Assembly (NCBI RefSeq): GCF_022012445.1
Contig: NZ_JAKLTS010000020.1
Span: 1 to 54,765, forward strand
Direction: 5' to 3'
From: Massilia sp. TS11
GTDB taxonomy: Bacteria > Pseudomonadota > Gammaproteobacteria > Burkholderiales > Burkholderiaceae_D
DNA length: 54,765 nt
This document shows, one piece after another, positions 16,073-24,795 of this stretch (positions within the stretch are counted from its first letter, which is position 1; each line of letters begins with the position of its first letter). The position numbers were made by a program, and so were the translations under genes. The notes below the pieces were generated by a model. It was not told where the DNA came from, searched no databases, and worked only from the letters and a program-made list of their open reading frames with translations.

Positions 16073-16969
16073 ATGTCGCAGCGTATCGTCAGCCTGATCC
16101 TCAGCCTCGGCCTGCTGGCCGCCGGCGCCGCCTGGGCGGCCACCCCGGTGCCGCGCGAGATCATCAGCGATCCCAAGCTGGACGCCAAACACCCGCCGCG
16201 CATGGAGGTCGTGCACATTCCGACCGGCGGCGTGCAGGTCAATGGCGTGCTGTACGTGGCCGGCGGCCCCGGCCCCCATCCGACTCTGGTGTTCTTCCAC
16301 GGCCTGCCCGGCAATGAAAAGAATCTCGATCTGGCCCAGGCCGTGCGCCGCGCCGGCTGGAACGTACTGACCCTGAACTACCGCGGCTCCTGGGGCAGCC
16401 CCGGCACCTACAGCTTCGCCCAGAACCTCGAGGACGCGCGCGCCGCCCTGGCCTTCGTGCGCGAGCCGGCCAATGCGGCGCGCTACGGCATCGACCCGGC
16501 GCGCCTGGTGATCGGCGGGCATAGCATGGGCGGCTGGGTCACCAGCCTGACCCTGGCCGAGGACAAGGCCCTGCTCGGCGGCTTCATCATTTCGGCCGGC
16601 GACATGGGCAAGATCGGCGCGCTGGCGCGCCAGAACCGCGCCGCCGTGGTGGCCGCGATGAACGACAACCGCGAGGCCCTGGCCGGCGTCAGCGGCGAGA
16701 GCATGACCGAGGAACTGAGCGCCCACGCGGCCGAGTGGAGTTTCGACAGTGTGGCCCCGAAACTGACGGCGGCGCGCTTCCTGATCCTGTATTCGGCCGA
16801 TTTCGTCGAGCAGGACTCGGTCCAGCTGGCCGCCGCGATCCGGCGCGCCGGCGGCGGCGCCCAGCTGGCCGTGACGCGCGTGCCGACCGACCATTCGTGG
16901 TCCGACCGCCGCATCGAGCTGGCCGCCCTGGTCGTGCACTGGCTGCGCAAGCTGCCCGCGCGGCCCTGA
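16073..16969 (+). CDS. secreted alpha/beta hydrolase (prolyl-oligopeptidase-like)
   Basis: This 298-aa protein has a cleavable signal peptide (about residues 1-22, ending AAWA) and an alpha/beta-hydrolase core. The motifs are FFHGLPGNEKNLDL, YRGSWGSPG, the nucleophile elbow GGHSMGGW, and a late His in VPTDHSWSD. It is a clear paralogue of the hydrolase at 35718-36557: both share PGNE(K/R)NLDL and ARxYGIDPAR before the elbow. The substrate is unknown; an acyl or peptidyl esterase in the periplasm is likely. GAGGGGGAA lies just before the ATG. Confidence 0.8.
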   Translation: MSQRIVSLILSLGLLAAGAAWAATPVPREIISDPKLDAKHPPRMEVVHIPTGGVQVNGVLYVAGGPGPHPTLVFFHGLPGNEKNLDLAQAVRRAGWNVLTLNYRGSWGSPGTYSFAQNLEDARAALAFVREPANAARYGIDPARLVIGGHSMGGWVTSLTLAEDKALLGGFIISAGDMGKIGALARQNRAAVVAAMNDNREALAGVSGESMTEELSAHAAEWSFDSVAPKLTAARFLILYSADFVEQDSVQLAAAIRRAGGGAQLAVTRVPTDHSWSDRRIELAALVVHWLRKLPARP

Positions 16970-16985
16970 ACGGCGCCGCCCCCGC

Positions 16986-17018
16986 CAAAACAAACAGCCG
17001 CCCGTGGGCGGCTGTTTG
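16986..17018 (-). terminator. terminator downstream of tRNA-Phe copy 1
   Basis: A perfect 13-bp inverted repeat (16991-17003 and 17006-17018, arms CAAACAGCCGCCC) with a 2-nt centre. On the minus strand it ends TTTG-TTTTGG. It can also act on the plus-strand hydrolase, so it is probably bidirectional. Confidence 0.7.
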
Positions 17019-17025
17019 CATATTC

Positions 17026-17101
17026 TGGTGGCCCGGGGCGGAATCGAACCACCGACACAAGGATTTTCAATCCTCTGCTCTACCAACTGAGCTACCAGGC
17101 C
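17026..17101 (-). tRNA. tRNA-Phe (GAA), copy 1
   Basis: A 76-nt tRNA with an encoded CCA end (17026-17028). The anticodon loop TTGAAAA gives anticodon GAA. The T-arm GTGGTTCGATTCCGC and D-arm AGCTCAGTTGGTAGAGCA are canonical. It is identical to the copy at 17552-17627. Confidence 0.97.
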
Positions 17102-17111
17102 AAGGCGGCGG

Positions 17112-17117
17112 ATTATA
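17112..17117 (-). promoter_or_regulatory. -10 element of tRNA-Phe copy 1
   Basis: Perfect TATAAT on the minus strand, 10 bp upstream of the mature 5' end. The second tRNA copy has the same hexamer at the same distance. Confidence 0.6.
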
Positions 17118-17151
17118 GCAAGCCGGCGCCGCACTGGCCAGACGGGCTGGC

Positions 17152-17496
17152 TCAGGCCTTTTTCACGAATTCCGTCTTCAGGCCCATCGCGCCGAAGCCG
17201 TCGATCTTGCAGTCGATGTCGTGGTCGCCCTCGACCAGGCGGATGTTCTTCACCTTGGTGCCCTGCTTGACGACGCCGCCGCCGCCTTTGAGCTTGAGGT
17301 CCTTGATGACGACCACGGTGTCGCCGTCCTGCAGCACATTGCCGGAGGCGTCGCGCCAGACCTTGGCCGCTTCCTCGGCCGCGGCCGCGGCCTGCACCGG
17401 CCATTCGTGGCCGCATTCGGGGCAGATATATTGGCCCATCCCGTCCTCATAGGTGAGGGCGGACGCGCATTGGGGGCAGGGGGGCAGGGTCGACAT
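17152..17496 (-). CDS. yjdM: zinc-ribbon protein YjdM (PhnA family)
   Basis: This 114-aa protein is a complete YjdM/PhnA-family member. It has an N-terminal zinc ribbon with two CxxC pairs (CPQC at about residue 8 and CPEC at about 25) and the C-terminal PhnA domain ([20 protein letters not shown], then [20 protein letters not shown]). Despite the old name 'alkylphosphonate uptake protein', no phosphonate genes are nearby and the biochemical role is unsettled. It is encoded between two identical tRNA-Phe genes on the same strand, each with its own terminator, so it probably has its own promoter in 17497-17512. Confidence 0.92.
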   Translation of the reverse strand: MSTLPPCPQCASALTYEDGMGQYICPECGHEWPVQAAAAAEEAAKVWRDASGNVLQDGDTVVVIKDLKLKGGGGVVKQGTKVKNIRLVEGDHDIDCKIDGFGAMGLKTEFVKKA

Positions 17497-17512
17497 GGGC
17501 TGGGCTCCAAAG

Positions 17513-17539
17513 CAAAACGCCAGGCACGGGGCCTGGCGT
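17513..17539 (-). terminator. terminator downstream of tRNA-Phe copy 2
   Basis: A perfect 9-bp stem (ACGCCAGGC, 17517-17525 with 17531-17539) and a 5-nt loop. On the minus strand it is followed by TTTTGCT. It lies 12 bp past the tRNA. Confidence 0.75.
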
Positions 17540-17551
17540 CTTTATTATTCT

Positions 17552-17627
17552 TGGTGGCCCGGGGCGGAATCGAACCACCGACACAAGGATTTTCAATCCT
17601 CTGCTCTACCAACTGAGCTACCAGGCC
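17552..17627 (-). tRNA. tRNA-Phe (GAA), copy 2
   Basis: A 76-nt gene identical in sequence to the copy at 17026-17101, including encoded CCA. It has its own -10 and its own terminator, so the two copies are separate transcription units, not a polycistronic pair. Confidence 0.97.
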
Positions 17628-17637
17628 AAGAGGCATG

Positions 17638-17643
17638 ATTATA
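17638..17643 (-). promoter_or_regulatory. -10 element of tRNA-Phe copy 2
   Basis: Perfect TATAAT on the minus strand 10 bp upstream of the mature 5' end, the same spacing as in copy 1. Confidence 0.6.
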
Positions 17644-17683
17644 GCAGGCATCTGAAAAAAAGCAAACACCCGGGGCCGAGGGC

Positions 17684-17689
17684 TATAAT
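17684..17689 (+). promoter_or_regulatory. -10 element of the UbiH-type gene
   Basis: Perfect TATAAT ending 6 bp before the ATG at 17696. A transcript starting 7 nt past the hexamer would begin at the A of the start codon. No -35 match is evident. Confidence 0.5.
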
Positions 17690-17695
17690 GCCCGC

Positions 17696-18886
17696 ATGAG
17701 CACCTCCACGATTGCGAGCGCCGTTTGCATAGTCGGCAACGGCGCCATTGCCAAGACCGCCGCCCTCGGTTTTGCCCAGGCCGGCCATACGGTCACCCTG
17801 CTGGCGCCGCCCCATCCGCGCCCGAGCCCGGTCGCTGACTGGGACACGCGCGTCTACGCGCTCAATCACACGGCCCATACCCTGCTGTCTGGCCTGCGCG
17901 TCTGGGATGCGCTCGACGCCAGCCGCGTCGCCCCGGTCGAACAGATGCGTGTGGCGGGCGACGGCGCCACCCCCGGCCTGCTCGGCTTTGATGCGTATGG
18001 CGCCCATGTCGGCACCCTGGCCTGGATCGTCGAGGACCAGAACCTGACCCAGGCGCTGGACGCGGCCCTGCGCTTTGCGCCCCACGTCCAGCAGATCAGC
18101 GGCCGCGCCAGCGCTCTGGCCAGCGACGCCGAGGGCGTCAGCCTGCAGCTCGAGGACGGCCGCAGCCTGCGCTGCACCCTGCTGGTCGGCGCCGACGGCG
18201 CCCAGTCCTGGGTGCGCGGCCAGTGCGACATCGGCTACGACTACCGCGCCTACCACCAGCGCGGCGTGGTCGCCAATTTCAGCTGCAGCCAGCCGCACCA
18301 CGGCGTGGCGCACCAGTGGTTCCTCGGCGCCGATGGCATCGTCGCCCTGCTGCCGCTGCCGGGCCAGCGCGTGTCCCTGGTCTGGTCGGCCCCGGACGCG
18401 CTGGCCGACACCCTGCTGCGCGAAGGGCTGGACGCGCTCGCGGCCCGCCTGCAGACCCTGGCCGGCGCCGAACTCGGCACCCTGAGCCCGCTGCAGCCGC
18501 ATGCGGTCCAGGCCTTCCCCCTGAAACTGATCCGTCCGCACGCGCTGACGGCCGCCCGTGTGGCCCTGATCGGCGACGCCGCCCACCAGGTCCACCCGCT
18601 GGCTGGCCATGGGATGAACCTCGGCTTCGGCGACGTTCAGGACCTGCTGGCCGCGGTCGCCGCGCGCGAACCGCAGCGCGACATCGGCGACCCGCGCGTG
18701 CTGGCCCGCTATGCGCGCGCGCGCCACGAAGACGTGCTGCTGATGCAGCTCGCCACCGACGGTCTGGCGCGCCTGTTCGGCACCGATCTGGAGCCGCTGC
18801 GCGTCATTCGTAATTTCGGATTAAACTTGCTGGATAAATTGCCCTTCGTAAAGCGCAAGCTCATCACGCAGGCGCTGGGCAAGTGA
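17696..18886 (+). CDS. UbiH/UbiF/COQ6-family FAD-dependent hydroxylase
   Basis: This 396-aa flavoprotein has the three marks of the aromatic-hydroxylase family. There is an N-terminal dinucleotide fold (VCIVGNGAIAKTAALGFAQAG, with Ala in the place of the third glycine), a central LLVGADGAQSWVR, and VALIGDAAHQVHPLAGHGMNLGFGDV at about residue 290. These enzymes hydroxylate the ubiquinone ring using NAD(P)H and oxygen; which position this one modifies cannot be told from sequence. It stands in front of dsbC, with a 7-bp hairpin between (18889-18907). No Shine-Dalgarno is visible and the -10 sits immediately upstream. Confidence 0.88.
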   Translation: MSTSTIASAVCIVGNGAIAKTAALGFAQAGHTVTLLAPPHPRPSPVADWDTRVYALNHTAHTLLSGLRVWDALDASRVAPVEQMRVAGDGATPGLLGFDAYGAHVGTLAWIVEDQNLTQALDAALRFAPHVQQISGRASALASDAEGVSLQLEDGRSLRCTLLVGADGAQSWVRGQCDIGYDYRAYHQRGVVANFSCSQPHHGVAHQWFLGADGIVALLPLPGQRVSLVWSAPDALADTLLREGLDALAARLQTLAGAELGTLSPLQPHAVQAFPLKLIRPHALTAARVALIGDAAHQVHPLAGHGMNLGFGDVQDLLAAVAAREPQRDIGDPRVLARYARARHEDVLLMQLATDGLARLFGTDLEPLRVIRNFGLNLLDKLPFVKRKLITQALGK

Positions 18887-18929
18887 GCCGTCCCCGACCC
18901 GGGGACGCCGTCTGTTGAGTGGAGATTGC

Positions 18930-19655
18930 ATGGGTAAGAGTCAAATCGCGCTGTTGTTGTCGGCCGGCCTGCTGGCGGCATGTGTAAATGCTGAAACGCC
19001 GACCGAGGCCAATATCAAGCGCCTCATCGAACCGCGCCTGGGCAATGGCGTCAAGGTCGAGGCCGTGCGCGAAACGCCGTATGCGGGCCTGTATGAAGTG
19101 CGCACCCAGGGCGAAATCCTGTACACCGACAAGTCGGCGCGCTATCTGTTCGTCGGCAATATCTTCGACACCACGACCTCGCAGAACATCACGCGCGAAC
19201 GCATCGACGAAATCAACAAGATCAGCTTCAAGGACCTGCCGCTCGAGAACGCCATCAAAATGGTCAAGGGCAATGGCAAGCGCGTGATCGCCATCTTCGA
19301 GGACCCCAACTGCGGCTATTGCAAGCGCTTCCGCCAGACCACGCTCAAGGAACTCGACAACGTCACCGTCTACACCTTCCTCTACAACATCCTGTCCGAG
19401 GATTCGAGCGTCAAGTCGAAGAACATCTGGTGCGCGCCCGACCGCGCCAAGGCCTGGGACGACTGGATGATCAGCGGGAAGATGGCGCCGGCCGCCGCCG
19501 CCAACTGCGAGACCCCGAACGACCAGGTGTTCGCGTTCGGCCAGAAACTGCGTATCAACGGCACCCCGACGATCTTCTTCGCGGACGGGTCCCGTATTCC
19601 AGGCGCCATTTCCACCAAGGATCTGGAAGCCAAGCTCGCCACCATCAAGCAGTAA
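18930..19655 (+). CDS. dsbC: DsbC-like thiol:disulfide isomerase
   Basis: This 241-aa protein combines an N-terminal DsbC dimerisation-like region (about residues 25-90: [20 protein letters not shown]) with a thioredoxin-fold domain. The active site is C128-G-Y-C131 ([12 protein letters not shown]), and the cis-Pro loop is INGTPTIFF. It would isomerise wrong disulfides in the periplasm. The leader (SAGLLAAC) contains a good lipobox with Cys at residue 19, but VNA-E three residues later is also a signal peptidase I site, so lipoprotein or soluble form is undecided. GGAG lies 7 nt before the ATG. It is followed 28 bp later by the molybdenum hydroxylase genes. Confidence 0.88.
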   Translation: MGKSQIALLLSAGLLAACVNAETPTEANIKRLIEPRLGNGVKVEAVRETPYAGLYEVRTQGEILYTDKSARYLFVGNIFDTTTSQNITRERIDEINKISFKDLPLENAIKMVKGNGKRVIAIFEDPNCGYCKRFRQTTLKELDNVTVYTFLYNILSEDSSVKSKNIWCAPDRAKAWDDWMISGKMAPAAAANCETPNDQVFAFGQKLRINGTPTIFFADGSRIPGAISTKDLEAKLATIKQ

Positions 19656-19683
19656 TCAACCAGACAAGCAAGGGGGAGAAGGC

Positions 19684-20142
19684 ATGATCACATTGAACAT
19701 CAATGGCAAGGACATGCAGGTCGACGCCGATCCGTCGACCCCGGTCCTGTGGGCGCTGCGCGACCATCTGAATCTGACCGGCACCAAGTTCGGCTGCGGC
19801 GCCGCCCTGTGCGGGGCCTGCACCGTCCATCTGAACGGCGAGCCGATCCGCTCCTGCATCACGCCGATCTCGGCGGTGATGGGCCAGAAAATCACCACCA
19901 TCGAAGCGATGGAAGCCGACAAGGTCGGCAAGGCCGTGCAGGACGCCTGGGTCAAGCACGACGTGCCGCAATGCGGCTACTGCCAGAGCGGCCAGATCAT
20001 GAGCGCCACGGCCCTGCTGCGCAAGAACAAGCATCCGTCCGATGCCGACATCGATGGCGCCATGAGCGGCAATATCTGCCGCTGCGGCACCTACCAGCGA
20101 ATCCGCGCGGCCATCAAGGACGCCGCCAAAACTCTCGCCTGA
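19684..20142 (+). CDS. (2Fe-2S) subunit of a molybdenum hydroxylase (IorA-like)
   Basis: This 152-aa electron-transfer subunit has all eight cluster-binding cysteines. C38, C43, C46 and C58 belong to the plant-ferredoxin-type N-terminal domain ([17 protein letters not shown]). C97, C100, C132 and C134 belong to the helical domain ([10 protein letters not shown] and CRCGTY). It passes electrons from the molybdenum centre of the large subunit encoded 10 bp downstream. It has no signal of its own and probably rides with the Tat-exported large subunit. Isoquinoline 1-oxidoreductase and aldehyde oxidoreductases have this two-subunit plan. Confidence 0.92.
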   Translation: MITLNINGKDMQVDADPSTPVLWALRDHLNLTGTKFGCGAALCGACTVHLNGEPIRSCITPISAVMGQKITTIEAMEADKVGKAVQDAWVKHDVPQCGYCQSGQIMSATALLRKNKHPSDADIDGAMSGNICRCGTYQRIRAAIKDAAKTLA

Positions 20143-20152
20143 GGAGGCCGCC

Positions 20153-22348
20153 ATGCGAAGCGAATGGATGCAAGCGCTGCCCCAGCCGGCCGCGCCCACC
20201 GGCGGTCTGTCGCGCCGCGCGTTTCTGAAAGCGGCCGGCGCCGGCCTGGTGATCAGCTTCTACGTGCCGCTGGCGCGCGCCCAGGGCGCCGCGCCGGCCC
20301 CGTCCCAGCCGAATGCCTTCCTGCGCATCGGCCCCGATAACAGCATCACGGTGGCCATCAACCGGCTCGAATTCGGCCAGGGCGTGCACACCGGCCTGAG
20401 CATGGCGATCGCCGAGGAACTCGAGGTCGACTGGAAGCAGATGCGCGCCGAACTGGCGCCGGCCGGCGCCGCCTATTTCGACCCCGCCTTCGGCATGCAG
20501 ATGACCGGCGGCTCGGGCTCGATCGCCCACTCGTTCACCCAGTACCGCGAAGTCGGCGCGCGCGCGCGTCAGATGCTGGTGGCGGCCGCCGCCGCCCAGT
20601 GGAACTGCAAGGCCGACGCCTGCACCTGCGCCAAAGGCATGGTCATGGGTCCGGACGGGCGCAAGGCCAGCTACGGCCAGCTGGCGCAGGCCGCCACGCA
20701 GCAGAAGCTGCCCGAGAAGGTCAGCCTGAAGTCGCCCAAGGACTTCAAATTCATCGGCAAGCCGATGCCGCGCCTGGACGCGCGCGACAAATCGACCGGC
20801 AAACAGGTGTTCGGCATGGACTTCAAGCCGGCCGGCACCAAGGTCGTCGTGATCGCCCGTCCGCCCGTGTTCGGCGCCAAGGTCGCCAAATTCGATGCCA
20901 GCCGCGCCAAGGCCATCCGCGGCGTGCTCGACGTGATCGAAGTGCCACTCGACCGTGGCGCGCGCGGCCTGGCCATCATCGCCGACGGCTTCTGGCCCGC
21001 CAAGCAGGGGCGCGAGGCCCTGGCCATCGAGTGGGACACCAGCGCCGTCGAGAAGGTCGACACGGCCGCCCAGATGGCCCAGTTCAAGGCCCTGGCCAAG
21101 ACGCCCGGCACCATCGCCCATGCGGCCGATGTCGGCGCACTGGCCACGGCGCCGAAGAAGATCTCGGCCGTCTACGAATTCCCGTATCTCGCGCACGCGC
21201 CGATGGAGCCGCTCAACTGCGTGATCGAAGCCGGCGACGGCAAGTGCACGGTGTGGGCCGGCTCCCAGTTCCAGACCTTCGACCAGATGGCCGTGGCCGG
21301 CGTGCTCGGTCTGAAGCCCGAGCAGGTCACGCTGCACACGATGATGGCCGGCGGCGGCTTCGGCCGGCGCGCCGTGCCGACCTCCGACTACCTGGTCGAG
21401 GCGGCCCACATCGCCAAGGCCTGGCAGGCGGCCGGCCAGCGCGGCCCGCTGAAAGTGATCTGGACGCGCGAAGACGACATCCGCGGCGGCTACTACCGCC
21501 CGGCGCACGTGCACCGCGCCGAGATCGGCCTGGACGACAAAGGCCGCATCCTGGCCTGGGATCACACGATCGTCGGCCAGTCGATCATCACCGGCTCGCC
21601 GTTCGAGGCCTTCATGGTCAAGAACGGCGTCGACGCCACCATGGTCGAAGGCATGGGCGAACCGTATGCGGTGCCGCTCAAGCTCAGCGTCCACAACGCC
21701 AAGGCGAATGTGCCGGTGCTGTGGTGGCGCTCGGTCGGCTCGACCCACACCGCCTTCGTGATGGAGACCCTGCTCGACGAAGCGGCCGCGCTGGCCGGGG
21801 TCGACCCGGTCGCCTACCGCAAGCAGCTGATCGGCGACAAGCACCCGCGCGTGACGGCCGCGCTCGACCTGGCCGTGGCCAAGTCCGGCTACGGCAAGAA
21901 GGCCCTGCCCAAGGGCCGCGCGTATGGCGTGGCCGTGCACCAGAGCTTCAATTCCGTGGTCGCCTACGTGGTCGAAGTCTCGCTCGTCAATGGCGCGCCC
22001 AAGGTGCACAAGGTGACCGCCGGCGTGCACTGCAACCTGGCCGTCAATCCGCTGTCGGTGGCCGCCCAGGTCGAAGGCGCGGCCCTGATGGGCCTGGGCA
22101 CGACCCTGCCCGGCGCCGCCATCACCTTCAAGAACGGCGAAGTCGAGCAGCGCAACTTCGACAGCTACAGCATGGCGCGCATGCACGACATGCCCCAGGT
22201 CGCCGTCCACATCGTGCCCTCGACCGAGGCGCCGACCGGCATGGGCGAACCGGGCCTGCCCGCGCTCGCCCCGGCCGTGGCCAATGCCATCGCCAAGCTG
22301 ACCGGCAAACGCCTGCGCAAGCTGCCCTTCGATCTGGCCAGCGCCTGA
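20153..22348 (+). CDS. molybdopterin-binding subunit of a molybdenum hydroxylase (IorB-like, Tat-exported)
   Basis: This 731-aa xanthine-dehydrogenase-family subunit starts with a twin-arginine signal ([17 protein letters not shown], about residues 20-36), so it acts in the periplasm. Cofactor-contacting glycine-rich loops are visible ([27 protein letters not shown]). The catalytic Glu near the C-terminus is in GMGEPGLP. It would hydroxylate an aldehyde or N-heterocycle with water as oxygen source. IorB-type enzymes lack a separate FAD subunit, and none is encoded here; a cytochrome c partner is also absent from this operon. The substrate is unknown. It is followed 3 bp later by a MocA-like gene. 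Confidence 0.9.
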   Translation: MRSEWMQALPQPAAPTGGLSRRAFLKAAGAGLVISFYVPLARAQGAAPAPSQPNAFLRIGPDNSITVAINRLEFGQGVHTGLSMAIAEELEVDWKQMRAELAPAGAAYFDPAFGMQMTGGSGSIAHSFTQYREVGARARQMLVAAAAAQWNCKADACTCAKGMVMGPDGRKASYGQLAQAATQQKLPEKVSLKSPKDFKFIGKPMPRLDARDKSTGKQVFGMDFKPAGTKVVVIARPPVFGAKVAKFDASRAKAIRGVLDVIEVPLDRGARGLAIIADGFWPAKQGREALAIEWDTSAVEKVDTAAQMAQFKALAKTPGTIAHAADVGALATAPKKISAVYEFPYLAHAPMEPLNCVIEAGDGKCTVWAGSQFQTFDQMAVAGVLGLKPEQVTLHTMMAGGGFGRRAVPTSDYLVEAAHIAKAWQAAGQRGPLKVIWTREDDIRGGYYRPAHVHRAEIGLDDKGRILAWDHTIVGQSIITGSPFEAFMVKNGVDATMVEGMGEPYAVPLKLSVHNAKANVPVLWWRSVGSTHTAFVMETLLDEAAALAGVDPVAYRKQLIGDKHPRVTAALDLAVAKSGYGKKALPKGRAYGVAVHQSFNSVVAYVVEVSLVNGAPKVHKVTAGVHCNLAVNPLSVAAQVEGAALMGLGTTLPGAAITFKNGEVEQRNFDSYSMARMHDMPQVAVHIVPSTEAPTGMGEPGLPALAPAVANAIAKLTGKRLRKLPFDLASA

Positions 22349-22351
22349 GCC

Positions 22352-22984
22352 ATGACGGCGCCCCCGGTCGGCATCCTCCTGGCCGCCGGCAGGGGGCGCC
22401 GCTTCGATCCGAGCGGCGCCCGCAATAAACTGCTGCAGCCCCTGCCCGGCGGCGAGTGTGTCGCCGCGGCCAGCGCGCGCACCCTGCTGACCGTGCTGCC
22501 GCGCGTGCTGGCCGTGGTGCGCAGCGACGACGATCTGGCGGCGCGCCTGCGCGCGCTCGGCTGCGAGATCGTGCTCTGTCCCCAGGCCGACAACGGCATG
22601 GCCGCCTCGCTGGTGCAGGGCATAAGGGCCAGCGCCGATGCCGCGTCCTGGCTGATCGCCCTGGCCGACATGCCGCTGGTGCGGCCTGACACGGTGCGCG
22701 CGCTCAGCGCCGCCCTGGCCGCCGGCGCCAGCATCGCCGTGCCCGAGTACGCAGGGCGGCGCGGCAACCCGGTCGGCTTCCAGCACCACCACCTGACGGC
22801 CCTGCTGGCGCTCGCGGGCGACCGCGGCGCGCGCGCCCTGGTCGCCAGTGCCGACACGCGCGCCGTGGCGGTCGACGACCCCGGCATCCACGCCGACATC
22901 GACACCCCGACATCCCTTACACTAGCGGCCACCGCCTCCCCGACACCGACGCATGAAGACCCCCGCCATCCGCTACACGATTGA
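22352..22984 (+). CDS. MocA-like molybdenum cofactor cytidylyltransferase
   Basis: This 210-aa nucleotidyltransferase has the MobA/MocA start ILLAAGRGRRFDPSG and the metal-binding LADMPLVRPDT at about residue 105. MocA adds CMP to the molybdopterin cofactor, the form used by xanthine-dehydrogenase-type enzymes, which matches the operon. It therefore most likely matures the enzyme encoded just upstream. Its 3' end overlaps the following M61 peptidase gene by 32 bp. GTP-specific MobA is less likely on context. Confidence 0.85.
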   Translation: MTAPPVGILLAAGRGRRFDPSGARNKLLQPLPGGECVAAASARTLLTVLPRVLAVVRSDDDLAARLRALGCEIVLCPQADNGMAASLVQGIRASADAASWLIALADMPLVRPDTVRALSAALAAGASIAVPEYAGRRGNPVGFQHHHLTALLALAGDRGARALVASADTRAVAVDDPGIHADIDTPTSLTLAATASPTPTHEDPRHPLHD

Positions 22985-24725
22985 GCCGACCGACCTGGCC
23001 GGCCACCTGTTCACCGTCACCCTGCATGTGGCCCAGCCCGACCCGGCCGGCCAGGTGCTGGCGCTGCCCGCCTGGATCCCCGGCAGCTACATGATCCGCG
23101 AGTTCGCGCGCAATATCATCAGCATCGCGGCCAGCAGCGGCGGCAAGCCCGTGCGCCTGCGCAAGCGCGACAAGCACAGCTGGCAGGCCGCGCCCGTGGC
23201 CGGCCCGCTCGAGCTGCGCTACGAAGTGTATGCCTGGGACCTGTCGGTGCGCGCCGCCCACCTCGACCAGACCCACGGCTTCTTCAACGGCACCAGCGTG
23301 TTCCTGCGCGTGCACGGCCAGGAGCAGCAGCCGCACGAAGTCGAGATCCGCCGTCCCCAGCATGCCAGCGCCAAGACCTGGCGCGTGGCCACCGCCATGC
23401 GCGAGAAGGGCGCCAAGCGCTACGGCTTCGGCACCTATGTGGCCGACGACTACGACGAACTGATCGACCACCCGGTCGAAATGGGCGACTTTCAGCTGGC
23501 GACGTTCAAGGCGCACGGCATCGCGCACGACATCGTGTTCACCGGCCAGGCGCCGCAGCTCGACCTGGCGCGCCTGCAGGCCGACCTGAAACGCATCTGC
23601 GAGACCCAGATCGCCTTCTTCGAGCCGCGCAGCCGCCAGGCCCCGATGCAGCGCTACGTGTTCATGACCATGGTCGTCGGCGACGGCTACGGCGGGCTCG
23701 AACACCGCGCCTCGACCGCGCTGGTGTGCGCGCGCGCCGACCTGCCGACCAAGCGCACCGGCAGCGGCGCCGATCTGCCCGACGGCTACATGAAATACCT
23801 CGGCCTGTGCAGCCACGAGTACTTCCACACCTGGAACGTCAAGCGCATCAAGCCCGCCGTGTTCGCGCCCTACGATCTGCAGGTCGAGAACTACACGCCG
23901 CTGCTGTGGCTATTCGAAGGCTTCACCAGCTACTACGACGACCTGATGCTGCTGCGCGCCGGCCTGATCGACGAAGCGCGCTACCTGAAGGAGCTGGGCA
24001 AGACCATCGGCGGCGTGCTGCGCAGCGCCGGGCGCACGCGCCAGAGCGTGGCCGAATCGAGTTTCGACGCCTGGACCAAGTACTACCGCCAGGACGAGAA
24101 CGCGCCGAATGCCATCGTCAGCTACTACACCAAAGGGTCGCTGGTGGCGCTGGCCTTCGACCTGCACATCCGCGCCCAGACCAAGGGCAAGCGCAGCCTG
24201 GACGACATCATGCGCGCGCTGTGGCAGCGCTACGGGCGCGATTTTTACCAGGGCGGCGCCCGGGGCGTGAGCGAGCAGGACGTCGAGCAGCTGTTCGAGG
24301 AAGTCAGCGGCCTGAAGCTCAAGCCCCTGTTCGACAAATGGGTGCGCGGCACCAGCGATCTGCCGCTGGCCAAGCTGTACGCCCCGTTCGGCGTCAGCCT
24401 GAAGGACGAGCGCAAGCGCAGCAAGCCCTCGCTCGACGTGAGCAGCGTGCGCGAGGGCAGCGACACCCGCCTGACCCAGGTGCACAGCGGCGGCGCGGCG
24501 CACCAGGCCGGCCTGTCGGCGGGCGACATCGTGATTGCCGTGGACGGCCTGCGCGCCGGCGCCTTGCCCGAGCTGCTGGCGCGTTACGCGGTCGGCGACA
24601 CGGTGACCGTGCACGCCTTCCGGCGCGACGAGCTGATGCAGTTCGAAGTCACCCTGCAGGGCGAGCGCATTCCCAATATCAGCCTGACGGCCGACCCCAA
24701 GCACAAAGGCCTGGCGCGCCCGTAA
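22953..24725 (+). CDS. M61-family metallopeptidase with PDZ domain
   Basis: This 590-aa protein matches the glycyl-aminopeptidase family M61. It has an N-terminal beta domain, then the zinc site H288-E-Y-F-H292 (CSHEYFHTWNVKRIKP) with the downstream Glu in LLWLFEGFTSYYDD. A C-terminal PDZ domain starts at about residue 490 (GGAAHQAGLSAGDIVIAVDG). It has no obvious signal peptide, so it is probably cytoplasmic. It overlaps the end of the MocA-like gene by 32 bp in another frame. It is followed by a large palindromic repeat pair and the convergent trp operon. Confidence 0.9.
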   Translation: MKTPAIRYTIEPTDLAGHLFTVTLHVAQPDPAGQVLALPAWIPGSYMIREFARNIISIAASSGGKPVRLRKRDKHSWQAAPVAGPLELRYEVYAWDLSVRAAHLDQTHGFFNGTSVFLRVHGQEQQPHEVEIRRPQHASAKTWRVATAMREKGAKRYGFGTYVADDYDELIDHPVEMGDFQLATFKAHGIAHDIVFTGQAPQLDLARLQADLKRICETQIAFFEPRSRQAPMQRYVFMTMVVGDGYGGLEHRASTALVCARADLPTKRTGSGADLPDGYMKYLGLCSHEYFHTWNVKRIKPAVFAPYDLQVENYTPLLWLFEGFTSYYDDLMLLRAGLIDEARYLKELGKTIGGVLRSAGRTRQSVAESSFDAWTKYYRQDENAPNAIVSYYTKGSLVALAFDLHIRAQTKGKRSLDDIMRALWQRYGRDFYQGGARGVSEQDVEQLFEEVSGLKLKPLFDKWVRGTSDLPLAKLYAPFGVSLKDERKRSKPSLDVSSVREGSDTRLTQVHSGGAAHQAGLSAGDIVIAVDGLRAGALPELLARYAVGDTVTVHAFRRDELMQFEVTLQGERIPNISLTADPKHKGLARP

Positions 24726-24729
24726 CGCC

Positions 24730-24795
24730 AAGAAAAATCGGGGTCAGACCCCATTTATCCGCAAAGAAAAATGGGGTCTGACCCCGATTTTTCTT
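24730..24795. repeat. head-to-head pair of GGGGTCWGACCCC palindromes forming a 27-bp inverted repeat
   Basis: The arms 24730-24756 and 24769-24795 are perfect reverse complements. Each contains the 13-bp palindrome (24740-24752 and 24773-24785), and 12 bp separate them. The T-rich outer end and position between convergent genes suit a bidirectional terminator. The right end touches the trpC stop codon. Confidence 0.85.

Noticed and set aside
17026..17627. Duplicated tRNA as attachment sites of an integrated element
   Set aside because: Only yjdM lies between the copies, no integrase is present, and both copies are complete with their own promoters, so a simple gene duplication explains it better.
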